Below are positions 26,115-35,399 of a stretch of 45,262 nt of DNA, in pieces. Numbering within the stretch: position 1 is the first letter of the stretch; the number at the start of each line of letters is the position of its first letter. Both the position numbers and the translations under genes were made by a program. The DNA is from Methanobacteriota archaeon (GTDB taxonomy: Archaea; Halobacteriota; Methanomicrobia; Methanomicrobiales; Methanomicrobiaceae). The notes under the pieces are model-generated. The model had not been told where the DNA came from. It worked only from the letters and a program-made list of their open reading frames with translations, and did not search any database. The stretch covers positions 1-45,262 of the forward strand of contig JAENZA010000010.1 in assembly GCA_016841485.1 (NCBI GenBank), in the 5' to 3' direction.

Positions 26115-26159
26115 ATCGTTCCCTCCCGAATTGCAGAACCGTATGAGAATAGGCCGGCT

Positions 26160-26205
26160 GAAATTTTTTCTTGGTAGTTCTGAATATTTTCAATTTTTCT
26201 GACTG
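26160..26205 (+). terminator. T-rich termination region
   Basis: Two T runs (around 26162-26168 and 26195-26199) lie 50-90 nt after the DUF1616-C-like stop, in the short gap before the convergent GT-C-like gene. Confidence 0.35.
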
Positions 26206-29200
26206 TTAACTGGTATTCCGGCTCTGTTTTGATGATGGAAAATATGCTTCAATCATCTCTTCAAAGAATGAAAAATAACTTCTTATCGTAATATCACGTG
26301 TCTCTTTCATATACCCTGCTTTTTCAATCGTCAGTTCGTACGAACCCCGCCTCAGCTGTACAGATACATTGCCATATTCATTCGTAAGGTAGGGCATATC
26401 ATCAATCATGATCTGGGCATTTTCCACCAGCTGGCCCTCTTCATCCCGTACAACAAATGTTACAGTTCCTTCTTTAAGGGAAGACGGAATTTCGACAGAG
26501 AGATGCTTCTTCTCAAGTGTGGGCTTAAGAGTGATCGTTCTTGACTGCTGTGATTCCAGATCAACAGAGACATAGAGCACAGTCTGGTCGCTATATTGGA
26601 CTGTCCTTTTTATTTCACCATTGCTGACACCATAGACATCCTCGTCCAGCCTCGGCATTCGTATAGCAAAAGTCACCCCATCTACCGGGAAAGCGTTTTC
26701 ATTCGTAACAGTAATTGTCGCTTTATCCAGCTCAAAGGAAGAATTACAGGTAATTTGCTGCATATTACTGAAATGACGTGCAATCTGCCCTGGTTTTGCA
26801 TGAGTCAGGCCGTATTCATCTGCATATGCAAGAATGCCCTGAAAATCCTGTGAGTACATAGGATTTTCCACATCTTCCGGCCGCATCAGAAAGAGCGCCA
26901 TGTCATCGTTTGAAGAAACACTCCTGATCACATTTTTCCAGTCAGTAAAGAATTCCTCTTGGGTTTTCAATCTTAGGAGCATTACAGTCCGTGGTTCAGA
27001 TTCTGGGAGCATAACCGTTCCCGTTGGTTCGCCCTGGTACTGTGCCATCTGGGGATGACGCAGTCCTTCACAAAACAGGATATTATCGTAGGGGGGGTTT
27101 ACTCCAATGGAGATGGTATAGGGAATACCCCTCTTTCCGTCATCAAATACTCCATTAAGGGTATTTGTCAGCCGTACAACACCAGTTACCTCCGTGTATT
27201 CTGCACTATCGTTCCCGATTTCGAAGGTGTCAATCCGTCCGTACCTCTGGGTAGCACCCCCGCTGTCATACCCGCACAGGATCAGTGGAATAATTCCATC
27301 AGGATATGGATACAGTGAAATCCGGTTTTCATTCTGGATATGTCGTTTAGCAAGAGTCTCACTTCCGACTGATATATACTGCGTAATGTGAAGGGATGCA
27401 CCAGGCTGAACCGGTTCTAAATTACCGACACTGAAGGAACTGTAATCATATGCCGTTGAACCTTTATAGCTAATATATTGAGGGAATGGCGAGGTGGTGC
27501 CATATTTGAGATATATACCCGAATCACCGTCGGAAAAATAAAATTCTTCATAGACGTCATTGATATCGACAGAGTCCTCTGAAGGGTATACGTTCTTTTC
27601 AATTCTGCGATAGGATTTTTTCATAACGAAGGTGGATGCGGGCATAAAGAGATTTGTGGTGAAATATGCTCTCAATATGGGTGTATCACTTGAAGAGAGC
27701 TGGTCATTTGAAATAATAAATTCCCTCTGGATCATTTCGGGCAGGAATGTATACACCACGGTAACCGTTGACCAGTTGTTTCTCTCATGATCATCTTTTA
27801 AAATGGTGCGATAAATGAGCTGATTTCCAGCTTCTTCAAGGGTAAAATCCTCATCATTGAAGGTATACACCCCCACATCATCACTATTTCCCATCCAGGT
27901 TATACGGGTCATATCATACATCGCACCTTCCCGAAAGTAATTCTGCGAACTTGTGCCGAGATATTTCATCGTTGGCGTTTCCTGGTCAATTACCACCTTA
28001 TAAGTCTTTGAATTAATTTCTATATTGGATCCAACGGTTGCTATGGAAATCCGGCTTCCCGTGAAATTACTGTCAGAAAGATTGACCGACGTATGCCGGA
28101 CGGCATATATGCCAAAATCCCTGCTTGAAAATATCTTATCGAGGTCATTCTGGGAATCGATTGCCACCTCTCTCTCTTCATCATCAGTTTTGATATTCTC
28201 TACCAGTTTATCAGAAACTAACACATACCTGGCACCGAAGAGGGAATAGAAATCCATGACCTGATTCCCGGGTTTGCTGAAATAGATACTATTTAAAAGT
28301 CCGATGAAGGTCCGGGTCTGTGTACCGTACGCAAGTCCATATGATGCATCCATTTTTCCGGTATACACCGGAACAGTGCGGTAGCCGTATCCGACGACTT
28401 TTTCATTCTGGTTGCCTGTTCCCGACAGCCACTGCATTCCTTCGATAATATGATCATCACCCGAAATGGAGGGCAGATAATAGCCATTCCCAATGACCGG
28501 AGTGACAATAATTACAGAAAAGATCAATAGATAGATGAGGGTGATTGTTACCCTGCTGTTTTTTACCTTCACCTTTACGACCTGGATAATATACCAGAGA
28601 CCCAGGACCGCAACAACAGGTACTATCAGGTAGAGATAGGATATTTCCCTGAGCGCACCGGTAGCCCCGCTAACTCCTTCGGATGCCTGCATCATTGCCG
28701 GCACGACGGTCGTTAGAATCACCGTAACGGCGAAGCATTTCCCCTTTCCATCAAGTCGGAAAACTCCAATGATGCCCAGAATTGCATGTATCGGCCCGAT
28801 CCAGAATGGAGTAGCCAAAAATGAATGGGACATGTCCGATAAAGGCACGATGGCGTATTTCCCCTTGTCCACAACCCGGGAATACTGCTGAAATACCTGT
28901 TCTCCTACCGAGACGAGCACACTTCCCACCGCAAAGACAAATGCCGTCCAGATAATCACATAGACAAACTGGTGATTGACGAAGAGGTTTTCGTACAGCA
29001 CAACACTGAGATCATCAGCAAAGAATATGTGGAATTTATCCGAAAGGAAATTCCCCGGGGTCAGAAAGAGGGAGGCTTTCGTGGCATACTGATGGTACAG
29101 ATGAGGGAACAGTTTTACCGCAATCCAGAAGAACAGAAACGTGCTTGACGCCAATACAAACAGGGGTTGGGAGAATTTCCGTCCAAAGAGACAATACAGC

Positions 29201-29877
29201 CAGAAAAAACAGGTGGCAAATATCATGAGATAGATGAGCGTTCCCGTGTGAGTCAGTGCTATTGCAAATACGGCCAATGCAATGAGAAAAAGATTTTTTA
29301 ACGTAATTTCTTCAGAATATGCGATATATATCGCAAATAAAAGGAATGGAAGGACAAATGTTGACGGACGGTAGTTGTTCACCGTCAGCACCACGTTCGG
29401 CATGGAAAATAAGAATAAAAGGGCAAATACCTTCTGTGATTTCGTCTCGAGAAAGAGCCCTGCGTAGATGTAATAGGAGAGTGCAGCAATCACCAGGAAC
29501 AGTGCACTAAATATAAATGCCGTGGTATCCGGCGGAAGGTCGGTTACCTTCGCAAGAACGGCAATAAACAGCCATGAACCGAAGGGATAATTGAAGACAT
29601 TATCATCGAGGTTGGGATTGAGCACCTTTTTACCCAGTTCGTCATAAAAATCGAAGAGGGAATCGGTTCCATACATCTCCTGTGCATGGAATATGTGAGT
29701 ATAGGTATCGGTCCCAAAGGGACGGCCGAAATAGAGGGAAGGAATGAGATATCCGATTACGAGGACGGCAGTAAGAAACAGCAGCAGGAGAAAGAACGAT
29801 CGGTCTTTCTCATAATATGCACGTATCCGCTCATAATGTAGCGTCTCTTTCACCGTATTTGAGCCATTTGATCCCAT
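26206..29877 (-). CDS. Large GT-C-like membrane glycosyltransferase with C-terminal Ig/PEGA-like domain
   Basis: 1223 aa. After a cytoplasmic N-terminus there is a helix (~28-48) and then GRPFGTDTYTHIFHAQEM, whose Asp57 sits where GT-C enzymes carry the catalytic acidic residue in the first external loop. About a dozen hydrophobic segments follow, up to ~480. Residues ~500-1090 are a large external beta-rich region without recognised motifs. The last ~100 residues (VTFVVRDEEGQLVENAQIMI ... GSYELTIEKAGYMKETRDI) look like a carboxypeptidase-regulatory/PEGA-type domain. GT-C enzymes use polyprenyl-linked sugar donors, which fits the locus. An oligosaccharyltransferase-like or polymerase role is possible. 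Convergent with the DUF1616-C-like gene. Confidence 0.65.
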   Translation of the reverse strand: MGSNGSNTVKETLHYERIRAYYEKDRSFFLLLLFLTAVLVIGYLIPSLYFGRPFGTDTYTHIFHAQEMYGTDSLFDFYDELGKKVLNPNLDDNVFNYPFGSWLFIAVLAKVTDLPPDTTAFIFSALFLVIAALSYYIYAGLFLETKSQKVFALLFLFSMPNVVLTVNNYRPSTFVLPFLLFAIYIAYSEEITLKNLFLIALAVFAIALTHTGTLIYLMIFATCFFWLYCLFGRKFSQPLFVLASSTFLFFWIAVKLFPHLYHQYATKASLFLTPGNFLSDKFHIFFADDLSVVLYENLFVNHQFVYVIIWTAFVFAVGSVLVSVGEQVFQQYSRVVDKGKYAIVPLSDMSHSFLATPFWIGPIHAILGIIGVFRLDGKGKCFAVTVILTTVVPAMMQASEGVSGATGALREISYLYLIVPVVAVLGLWYIIQVVKVKVKNSRVTITLIYLLIFSVIIVTPVIGNGYYLPSISGDDHIIEGMQWLSGTGNQNEKVVGYGYRTVPVYTGKMDASYGLAYGTQTRTFIGLLNSIYFSKPGNQVMDFYSLFGARYVLVSDKLVENIKTDDEEREVAIDSQNDLDKIFSSRDFGIYAVRHTSVNLSDSNFTGSRISIATVGSNIEINSKTYKVVIDQETPTMKYLGTSSQNYFREGAMYDMTRITWMGNSDDVGVYTFNDEDFTLEEAGNQLIYRTILKDDHERNNWSTVTVVYTFLPEMIQREFIISNDQLSSSDTPILRAYFTTNLFMPASTFVMKKSYRRIEKNVYPSEDSVDINDVYEEFYFSDGDSGIYLKYGTTSPFPQYISYKGSTAYDYSSFSVGNLEPVQPGASLHITQYISVGSETLAKRHIQNENRISLYPYPDGIIPLILCGYDSGGATQRYGRIDTFEIGNDSAEYTEVTGVVRLTNTLNGVFDDGKRGIPYTISIGVNPPYDNILFCEGLRHPQMAQYQGEPTGTVMLPESEPRTVMLLRLKTQEEFFTDWKNVIRSVSSNDDMALFLMRPEDVENPMYSQDFQGILAYADEYGLTHAKPGQIARHFSNMQQITCNSSFELDKATITVTNENAFPVDGVTFAIRMPRLDEDVYGVSNGEIKRTVQYSDQTVLYVSVDLESQQSRTITLKPTLEKKHLSVEIPSSLKEGTVTFVVRDEEGQLVENAQIMIDDMPYLTNEYGNVSVQLRRGSYELTIEKAGYMKETRDITIRSYFSFFEEMIEAYFPSSKQSRNTS

Positions 29878-30047
29878 GGTTGCCGTTTTTCCATTGCTGT
29901 TCTGCTCTTAGAAATGCATCATACTCTCCATTTCTCAACACAGATTCAAACCGCCCTTATTCCACGCTTCCCCCTGATGCCGGTAGATACCCCATGTAGT
30001 ATTATTCCATATTAATGTGATCCACGGATTACAGCCCACCCGTATCA

Positions 30048-30055
30048 TTAAATAT
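30048..30055 (+). promoter_or_regulatory. TATA box of the second heparinase-like gene
   Basis: TTAAATAT is centred about 33 nt before ATG 30085. A purine-rich GGAGGACGAGGAG just before the start serves as ribosome-binding site, so the leader is very short. Confidence 0.45.
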
Positions 30056-30084
30056 CATACGCTCAGGAATGGAGGACGAGGAGC

Positions 30085-32751
30085 ATGAAGAAAATCCCCC
30101 CTGCATTATCCTTCATCATTGCAAAAAAGCATTTCTCCGCCGCAATCATCATATCCGTGGCCATCTGCTGCGCATGTTCATCAGCAGCACCGCACCCGAA
30201 TCTTCTGTTTACCGATATTTCCGAAGTTCCCGGCTACCAGTACAGCGCATCTGAGCCATGGAACACCTGGAAGGCAGTCATCATCAGTTCAGCAGATGAA
30301 TCGCTCTCGCGCGACTTTTCGGACCCGAACTGGGCGACCTACAACCGGGTCTCCTGCCGGGGGGGATTTGCAAACGACCTTGCGCTTGCCTACCAGATCA
30401 CGGGGGAGCAGAAATACCTCGACAAGGCACGCGAAGCACTCCTGAACCTCGACCTGGGGGACGTTCCATACGATACGGACCGTTCGACGGCACTGAGAGA
30501 ATATGCCCTTGCCTATGACTGGGCGCAGCCCGGCCTGACCGCTGCTGAGGACGAGGCAATACGTGATAAACTTGCGATCCTTGCCGACCAGGCCTATCGC
30601 GACCTGAACGGCGACGGAACCAAGACGGGCTATGTCTCGTTTGCCGACTATCACGGCCAGGAATACCCGAGCGTTGCCATTGCCGGACTAGCGCTTGAAG
30701 ACTACACCAACCCGAATAACCTTGCGCTGAAATCAGGTCCTGAGGACTGGACCCGCGCCGGAACCGATTATCTCTTTGAAAACGACGAACTTCACACGTA
30801 TGATCGGTCCCTCATCTCCTTCGGATTTGATGAGGCATCAGGAAAACACCTCCTCGGTTCCTACAAGAACTATGTGATCGACGATCTTCTCTGGTGGTTC
30901 CAGGTCTACAGCAACCACTACGACAGAAACATCCTCGACGACTATCCGGTGGCAAAGAAGATTGTAACGTCCGAACTCTGGGAGACGATGCCCAACGGAT
31001 ACATGAACAACTACGTGACCGGAGGAAACACGCTCGAGACCTACCAGCGGGGCATCATGAGTCTCCTGAATGACGAGGAGAAGGGAGAAATGCTCCGGTA
31101 TCTCGACCAGACCCTTGGGAATACGCTTCTCCCGTATTCCCGGGAGAACGACCTCGCAGATACCAAACTGCTCTTCTGTGTCTATGGCAATTACGACAGC
31201 ATTGCAGGCAGCAAACCCGAATGGACGAGCCGCCTTGATGAGGACGCCATCTACCAGGTGTTCAGGGAAGGCTGGGACGAAGATGCCGACTGGCTCTCTC
31301 TCATCACCTTTGATGTGCAGACCAACAGCAACCGGGACAGTGCCCATCACGATCAGCTGAGCATCGAATACTACGGCAAGGGCGACCTTCTCCTGGCGGA
31401 CGCCGGTGAAACAAAGCACGTCCTCGAAGCCTATTACGGACAGTACGAGGTGCACCACAACGGGATTGCCATCGAAGATCCGCAGACCCCCTTTGCAACC
31501 TCCTCCTGGGCTGACAGCCAGTCCAGGGGCGTCTACAAGGGAAGTGCTGTCGGGATGGTCACTCCCGCGACGGTGGAAGCCGTGATCGAGACACCCTGGA
31601 TGGAGGGCGTCGTCGCCTCGGAGACCATTACGGAGGTGATCGACGATGACTGGTCGACCTCTGTTGCCCTGGCCTCACCGATACGGTATAGCCGAACAAT
31701 CCTCTTTCCTGATGATGACTACTTTGTGGTGGTTGACCGGCTGAGCAGTGAAAAGACCTGGATATACCGGAACCTCCTGCGCCCGTCCAGTCTTGAAATC
31801 TCTCCAACGAAGGATACAAACGGGGACGGAAAATACGCACAAACTGAAATCGGACATGTAAAAGGGCTTCTCATAATAGACGAGGATTCCTATGACTGGC
31901 TCTCTCTCCCCTACAAGGATGAAACCGACACCGGCATCACCACGAACTCTCTGACCTGGGAGACCACGAATCCATATAACAGGCATGTTCTGATGAGCAT
32001 ATTTTCGGTCCCGTCATCTGAGATAGTAATAACGAAGCATGTTGGCCGCATTGCAGGATATGATGCCGCATCAGAGGTCTTTACCCCGGTCATCGCCCTG
32101 AGAAACCGCCCCGCAGAAGACCTCTTTCGGATTACGGTTATCATCTCCGGATACGTGAATGAAGAGCAGGAAAAAACCGAAGAAATCGCTGTTGCCGGAA
32201 CCGGAAATGCGATGCAGGTCAGTTCACCTGTCAATACAGACACCATCTATTCCGGGAGAGGAGATGCGGTATTCGATAGGTTTGAAACCGACGCTGCGAT
32301 GCTGTTCTACCGCCAGCCAAAAAATTCCGGTGATTACTGCTGCCTGATGTCAGGAGGCACGTACCTCAGGGTGGAAGGGGAGGAACTGATCGATGTTGCA
32401 CCGACCGGTTCCGGGATGGAAGCAACGGTCAATATCCCCCCGGATACGATCCGGCAGATTGCCCGGGACGGGATACCGTATACCGGCTATGAGAATGCAG
32501 GGAACGGATCCGCTGTTACATTTACTTCCGATGAGATCTGTCTCGCATTTGAGATCCAGGTAAATGGACAAACCGCACACATCATTCTCCTGAATGAATC
32601 CGCGTTCTTTGGTTCACCTTTGGCCTTGGCCACCGCAGCGAGTGTACCGGGGAACTCTCCACCCGGGGAGCAAACCGGGAGTTTTGCTCCCGGTCTGGTA
32701 TCAGCGATTTTCGCCCTCATCGCTCTGGGTTGGTGCACCAGGAGGGAGTAA
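30085..32751 (+). CDS. Surface heparinase II/III-like protein with C-terminal membrane anchor
   Basis: 888 aa, a close paralogue of the protein at 21532 over its catalytic part (residues ~35-760) but without PKD domains. It has a signal peptide (~1-34), the toroid motifs SFADYHGQEYPS and NNYVTGGNTLETYQ, and the sandwich motifs HHDQLSIEYYGKGDLLLADAG and HHNGIAIEDP. It differs by a Ca-site-like insertion, TKDTNGDGKYAQ, near 580. The C-terminus (866-888: FAPGLVSAIFALIALGWC then TRRE) is a short motif, a hydrophobic helix and a basic end, which makes it a membrane anchor or a variant sorting signal. A 215-bp stretch is identical in DNA to the paralogue. It probably acts on a surface polysaccharide. 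Confidence 0.8.
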   Translation: MKKIPPALSFIIAKKHFSAAIIISVAICCACSSAAPHPNLLFTDISEVPGYQYSASEPWNTWKAVIISSADESLSRDFSDPNWATYNRVSCRGGFANDLALAYQITGEQKYLDKAREALLNLDLGDVPYDTDRSTALREYALAYDWAQPGLTAAEDEAIRDKLAILADQAYRDLNGDGTKTGYVSFADYHGQEYPSVAIAGLALEDYTNPNNLALKSGPEDWTRAGTDYLFENDELHTYDRSLISFGFDEASGKHLLGSYKNYVIDDLLWWFQVYSNHYDRNILDDYPVAKKIVTSELWETMPNGYMNNYVTGGNTLETYQRGIMSLLNDEEKGEMLRYLDQTLGNTLLPYSRENDLADTKLLFCVYGNYDSIAGSKPEWTSRLDEDAIYQVFREGWDEDADWLSLITFDVQTNSNRDSAHHDQLSIEYYGKGDLLLADAGETKHVLEAYYGQYEVHHNGIAIEDPQTPFATSSWADSQSRGVYKGSAVGMVTPATVEAVIETPWMEGVVASETITEVIDDDWSTSVALASPIRYSRTILFPDDDYFVVVDRLSSEKTWIYRNLLRPSSLEISPTKDTNGDGKYAQTEIGHVKGLLIIDEDSYDWLSLPYKDETDTGITTNSLTWETTNPYNRHVLMSIFSVPSSEIVITKHVGRIAGYDAASEVFTPVIALRNRPAEDLFRITVIISGYVNEEQEKTEEIAVAGTGNAMQVSSPVNTDTIYSGRGDAVFDRFETDAAMLFYRQPKNSGDYCCLMSGGTYLRVEGEELIDVAPTGSGMEATVNIPPDTIRQIARDGIPYTGYENAGNGSAVTFTSDEICLAFEIQVNGQTAHIILLNESAFFGSPLALATAASVPGNSPPGEQTGSFAPGLVSAIFALIALGWCTRRE
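30706..30920 (+). repeat. 215-bp tract identical to the paralogous heparinase gene (copy 2)
   Basis: Second copy of the tract at 22159-22373. The sequences on either side differ at many third codon positions while this block has none. Confidence 0.93.
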
Positions 32752-32806
32752 ACGGGGTTGTCCCTTATTTTGTGCACCACGTTCTTCCGGCAGGTACCCG
32801 GACAAA

Positions 32807-32814
32807 CTATTAAG
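32807..32814 (+). promoter_or_regulatory. TATA-like box of the UppP gene
   Basis: CTATTAAG is centred about 30 nt before ATG 32841 with no Shine-Dalgarno site between, so the transcript may be leaderless. Confidence 0.4.
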
Positions 32815-32840
32815 CATAGCACACCTACTCAATCTGACGT

Positions 32841-33614
32841 ATGAACGGGCTGGAAGCAATCATTGCCGGTGCAATCCAGGGAACCATTGAATGGCTCCCG
32901 ATCAGCAGTGAAGCCCAGACCATGCTCTATATGCTCAATTATCTGCAAATGGATCCTCAAACCGCTCTTTCCTATGCATTTTATCTTCATTTCGGCACGA
33001 TGATCGCGGTGATCATCCGTTTCCGGGAGGAGTTCATAAGGATTGCAAAGAACCTTCGCCTGGATTATCCCCTGACTCGCATCCTCCTGATTGCCTCTCT
33101 TGCAACGGCGGTAACTGCCCTGCCCCTCTATTATTTGTTGAAGACGGTCTCGCCCGGACAGAATGCCTCCATCTTTACGATGTTCATCGGAGCGATGCTG
33201 ATCCTCACCGGCGTAATAATGAAGGTCATGGGGACCGCCGGGGAGAAGGGAATGGATCAGATGAGTGATCGGGAGATGATACTTACGGGGCTTGCACAGG
33301 GATGTGCCATTATTCCGGGGATATCACGGTCGGGAATAACGGTTGCGACGCTCCTTGCCCAAAAAATGAACCAGGAGACGGCCCTTACTCTCTCCTTTCT
33401 GATGAGTGTCCCTGCGGCGTTCGCCATTTTTCTCATCGATTTCGGGGCAATCCGGCTGATACCCGTTCAGACAGCGGTCATTTTAACGGCATCATCCCTC
33501 TTTTTCGGGTATATATCCATGAATGTCCTCCTGATGGTGGCAAAACGGACACCATTCTGGATATTCTGTATCATCCTCGGTGCGATTACCGTTTTATTTA
33601 TCCTGATTGTGTAG
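32841..33614 (+). CDS. uppP: Polyprenyl-diphosphatase, UppP/BacA family
   Basis: 257 aa with seven to eight membrane helices. Both family motifs are present: GTIEWLPISSEAQ (Glu17, Ser22, Ser23) and PGISRSGIT (159-167, with Arg163). The bacterial form of the first motif usually ends SSTGH; SSEAQ is the variant here. The enzyme removes a phosphate from polyprenyl diphosphate to recycle the lipid carrier after glycan transfer. It fits a locus with a lipid-phosphate sugar transferase and a flippase. It lies 89 nt after the second heparinase-like gene but has its own TATA-like box. Archaeal lipid carriers differ in length and saturation, so the exact substrate is open. Confidence 0.88.
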   Translation: MNGLEAIIAGAIQGTIEWLPISSEAQTMLYMLNYLQMDPQTALSYAFYLHFGTMIAVIIRFREEFIRIAKNLRLDYPLTRILLIASLATAVTALPLYYLLKTVSPGQNASIFTMFIGAMLILTGVIMKVMGTAGEKGMDQMSDREMILTGLAQGCAIIPGISRSGITVATLLAQKMNQETALTLSFLMSVPAAFAIFLIDFGAIRLIPVQTAVILTASSLFFGYISMNVLLMVAKRTPFWIFCIILGAITVLFILIV

Positions 33615-34050
33615 GTATGCAGTCCGGATGCCTCATCACCCTGAATAGGGGGGCCGGCATTCCCGGCGGCGCCGTGACGCACTGCCCCCTGCAAATAGCC
33701 GGACATCCCGGTTTTCCCCCCTCCTTCACAGAATATCATTGTGATGTGAAAGGAATGCAGCCGGAATTCTATCTAATTAAAAAATAAATTTTGAATTCGG
33801 AGAAAATATCGAACAACCCGGTTTTTGCCCGGCATACCAATATATAGTGATTTTGAACATTCAGGGCGTGTGAGCAGCAGGGCTATGGTGGGCGATACCA
33901 TCCGGCACATCCGGATATCTTACAATCAATTGCTATAAGTCGCTGTGGCCATCTCGTAAAAGCACTTTCAGCGGGGAATCGCCCGGAGGGGGGGACACCA
34001 GTGAAGTACCGGAATGGTGTCCGGATTCCTGTCTGAATAATAGTGAAGTG
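33615..34050. other. Gap with a GC-rich block and a structured leader
   Basis: About 435 nt without a supported gene. A GC-rich part (33640-33720) is followed by AT-rich sequence with a TATA-like run near 33838-33846 and then the hairpin at 33975-34029 before the dehydrogenase start. Confidence 0.45.
33975..34029 (+). promoter_or_regulatory. Extended hairpin in the leader of the dehydrogenase gene
   Basis: GGACACCA (33993-34000) pairs perfectly with TGGTGTCC (34015-34022), and GGAATC (33975-33980) with GATTCC (34024-34029), giving a two-part stem separated by a one-sided internal loop. It ends 21 nt before the ATG, so it could influence translation. Confidence 0.4.
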
Positions 34051-35025
34051 ATGAAAATGGATGTTGGAGTCATCGGAACAGGAGTAATGGGGAAGAATCA
34101 TGTCCGTGTGTATTCTGAACTGAAAAATGTCGGAGATGTGATTGTCTACGACATAAACACAGATGCAGCCGCAGAGGTTGCAAAAAATACGGGGGCGAAC
34201 GTGGCAGGCTCCATCGGGGATCTGTTCAGGCAGGTGGATGCGGTCAGCATCTGCGTCCCAACGCAGTATCACTATGACACCGCGTTGGAAGCGGCACAGG
34301 CGGGCGTTCATATGCTGATCGAAAAGCCGATCTGCATGAGATCAGAAGAGGCAATTGCCCTGTGCAGGAACATTCCGGAGGAGCTGGTCGTCGGTGTCGG
34401 GCATATCGAACGGTTCAACCCGATAGTACAGGAGATCCGGCGGATTATCAAAGACCCGGTATATGTTGAGATAAAACGCCACAATCCTGCTTCGATGCGG
34501 ATTACTGGCAGTTCGGTGGTCGAGGACCTGATGATTCATGATATTGACATCCTGTTCAACAACTGCTGCTTTAGGGGGCCATACCATCTCTCATGTTCCG
34601 GGAATGACGATATCTGCGGTGCATTATTTGATTTTGAAAATTTCCCGGTATATCTGTCTGCAAGCAGAAAGGCTTCTAAGAAAGTCCGGATGGTGTATAT
34701 CGAAGAGGATGACTTCACCATCGAGGGCGACTTCATGACCCAGGAAGTCTATGTCCACCGCAAACCGGAGCGGTACAGCCATGAGAGTGACCGGTATATC
34801 CAGGAGAATGTGGTGGAGAAGGTCATGGTGGGAAAGGTCGAACCGCTGAAGATGGAACTTTCCACCTTTGTCCGTTGTGCAAAAGAAGGAAGGGAGTTTC
34901 CCATCACCCCGGTACAGGCAATCCGGAACGTACAGATTTGCGAAGAGATCAAACAAAAATGCGCGAAACGATCTGAAATGCAGCAGGATGCACGTCAATT
35001 CATCGAGACTGAAGGTTCCCTGTGA
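34051..35025 (+). CDS. Gfo/Idh/MocA family sugar dehydrogenase (UDP-GlcNAc 3-dehydrogenase-like)
   Basis: 324 aa. An N-terminal NAD(P)-binding Rossmann domain starts VGVIGTGVMGKNHVRVY and contains the family MLIEKPIC motif (the EKP lysine binds cofactor and substrate); a C-terminal alpha/beta domain with GHIERFNP follows. Close relatives in methanogens oxidise UDP-GlcNAc at C3 on the way to diacetamido or amino sugars of surface glycans, which suits this locus. Generic sugar or inositol oxidation cannot be excluded. GTG 34048, ATG 34051 and ATG 34057 are all possible starts. There is no adjacent aminotransferase or acetyltransferase, so the rest of such a pathway would be elsewhere. Confidence 0.8.
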   Translation: MKMDVGVIGTGVMGKNHVRVYSELKNVGDVIVYDINTDAAAEVAKNTGANVAGSIGDLFRQVDAVSICVPTQYHYDTALEAAQAGVHMLIEKPICMRSEEAIALCRNIPEELVVGVGHIERFNPIVQEIRRIIKDPVYVEIKRHNPASMRITGSSVVEDLMIHDIDILFNNCCFRGPYHLSCSGNDDICGALFDFENFPVYLSASRKASKKVRMVYIEEDDFTIEGDFMTQEVYVHRKPERYSHESDRYIQENVVEKVMVGKVEPLKMELSTFVRCAKEGREFPITPVQAIRNVQICEEIKQKCAKRSEMQQDARQFIETEGSL

Positions 35026-35345
35026 ATCCGGATTCTATCGTATGAGAGAATAAAAACTCTTTTTCCTTCAATATTTTTGTATCGTTCATCCGCCGTATGG
35101 GGAAATGAGGCAATTCCGGCGCGTAGTCTTTTGGGTCACACTTTTTTGCATGTTCTGCAAGGTTCGGAGATGATGCATGATAATGTACATGCATAGCCAT
35201 TGACTCTTTGAACCTGGCATTTTCCGCAATACCAGAATACTCCAATAACTATTCTGTCCGGTAAAAAATTCCTGATGCTGGTGTGGATTTTTTCGCAGAA
35301 ACAGGTGTACGGCCGTAAGCACAGCATTTGCGCCTGACACAGCAA
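35026..35345. other. Gene-free gap
   Basis: About 320 nt with no supported gene, AT-rich throughout. It precedes the TATA box of the PEF-CTERM gene. No repeat or RNA was recognised. Confidence 0.4.
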
Positions 35346-35353
35346 TTTATAAG
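35346..35353 (+). promoter_or_regulatory. TATA box of the 173-aa PEF-CTERM gene
   Basis: TTTATAAG is centred about 50 nt before ATG 35400. Transcription from about 35376 would leave a short leader containing the purine-rich AAAGGATGTGAT. Confidence 0.5.
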
Positions 35354-35399
35354 CGAGAATCATAGTGGGGCCATAAAAGAAAGGATGTGATAGAAGATT

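Noticed and set aside
32841-33614. Naming the UppP gene a bacitracin-resistance gene
   Set aside because: BacA is an old name reflecting overexpression in bacteria; here the context is lipid-carrier recycling.
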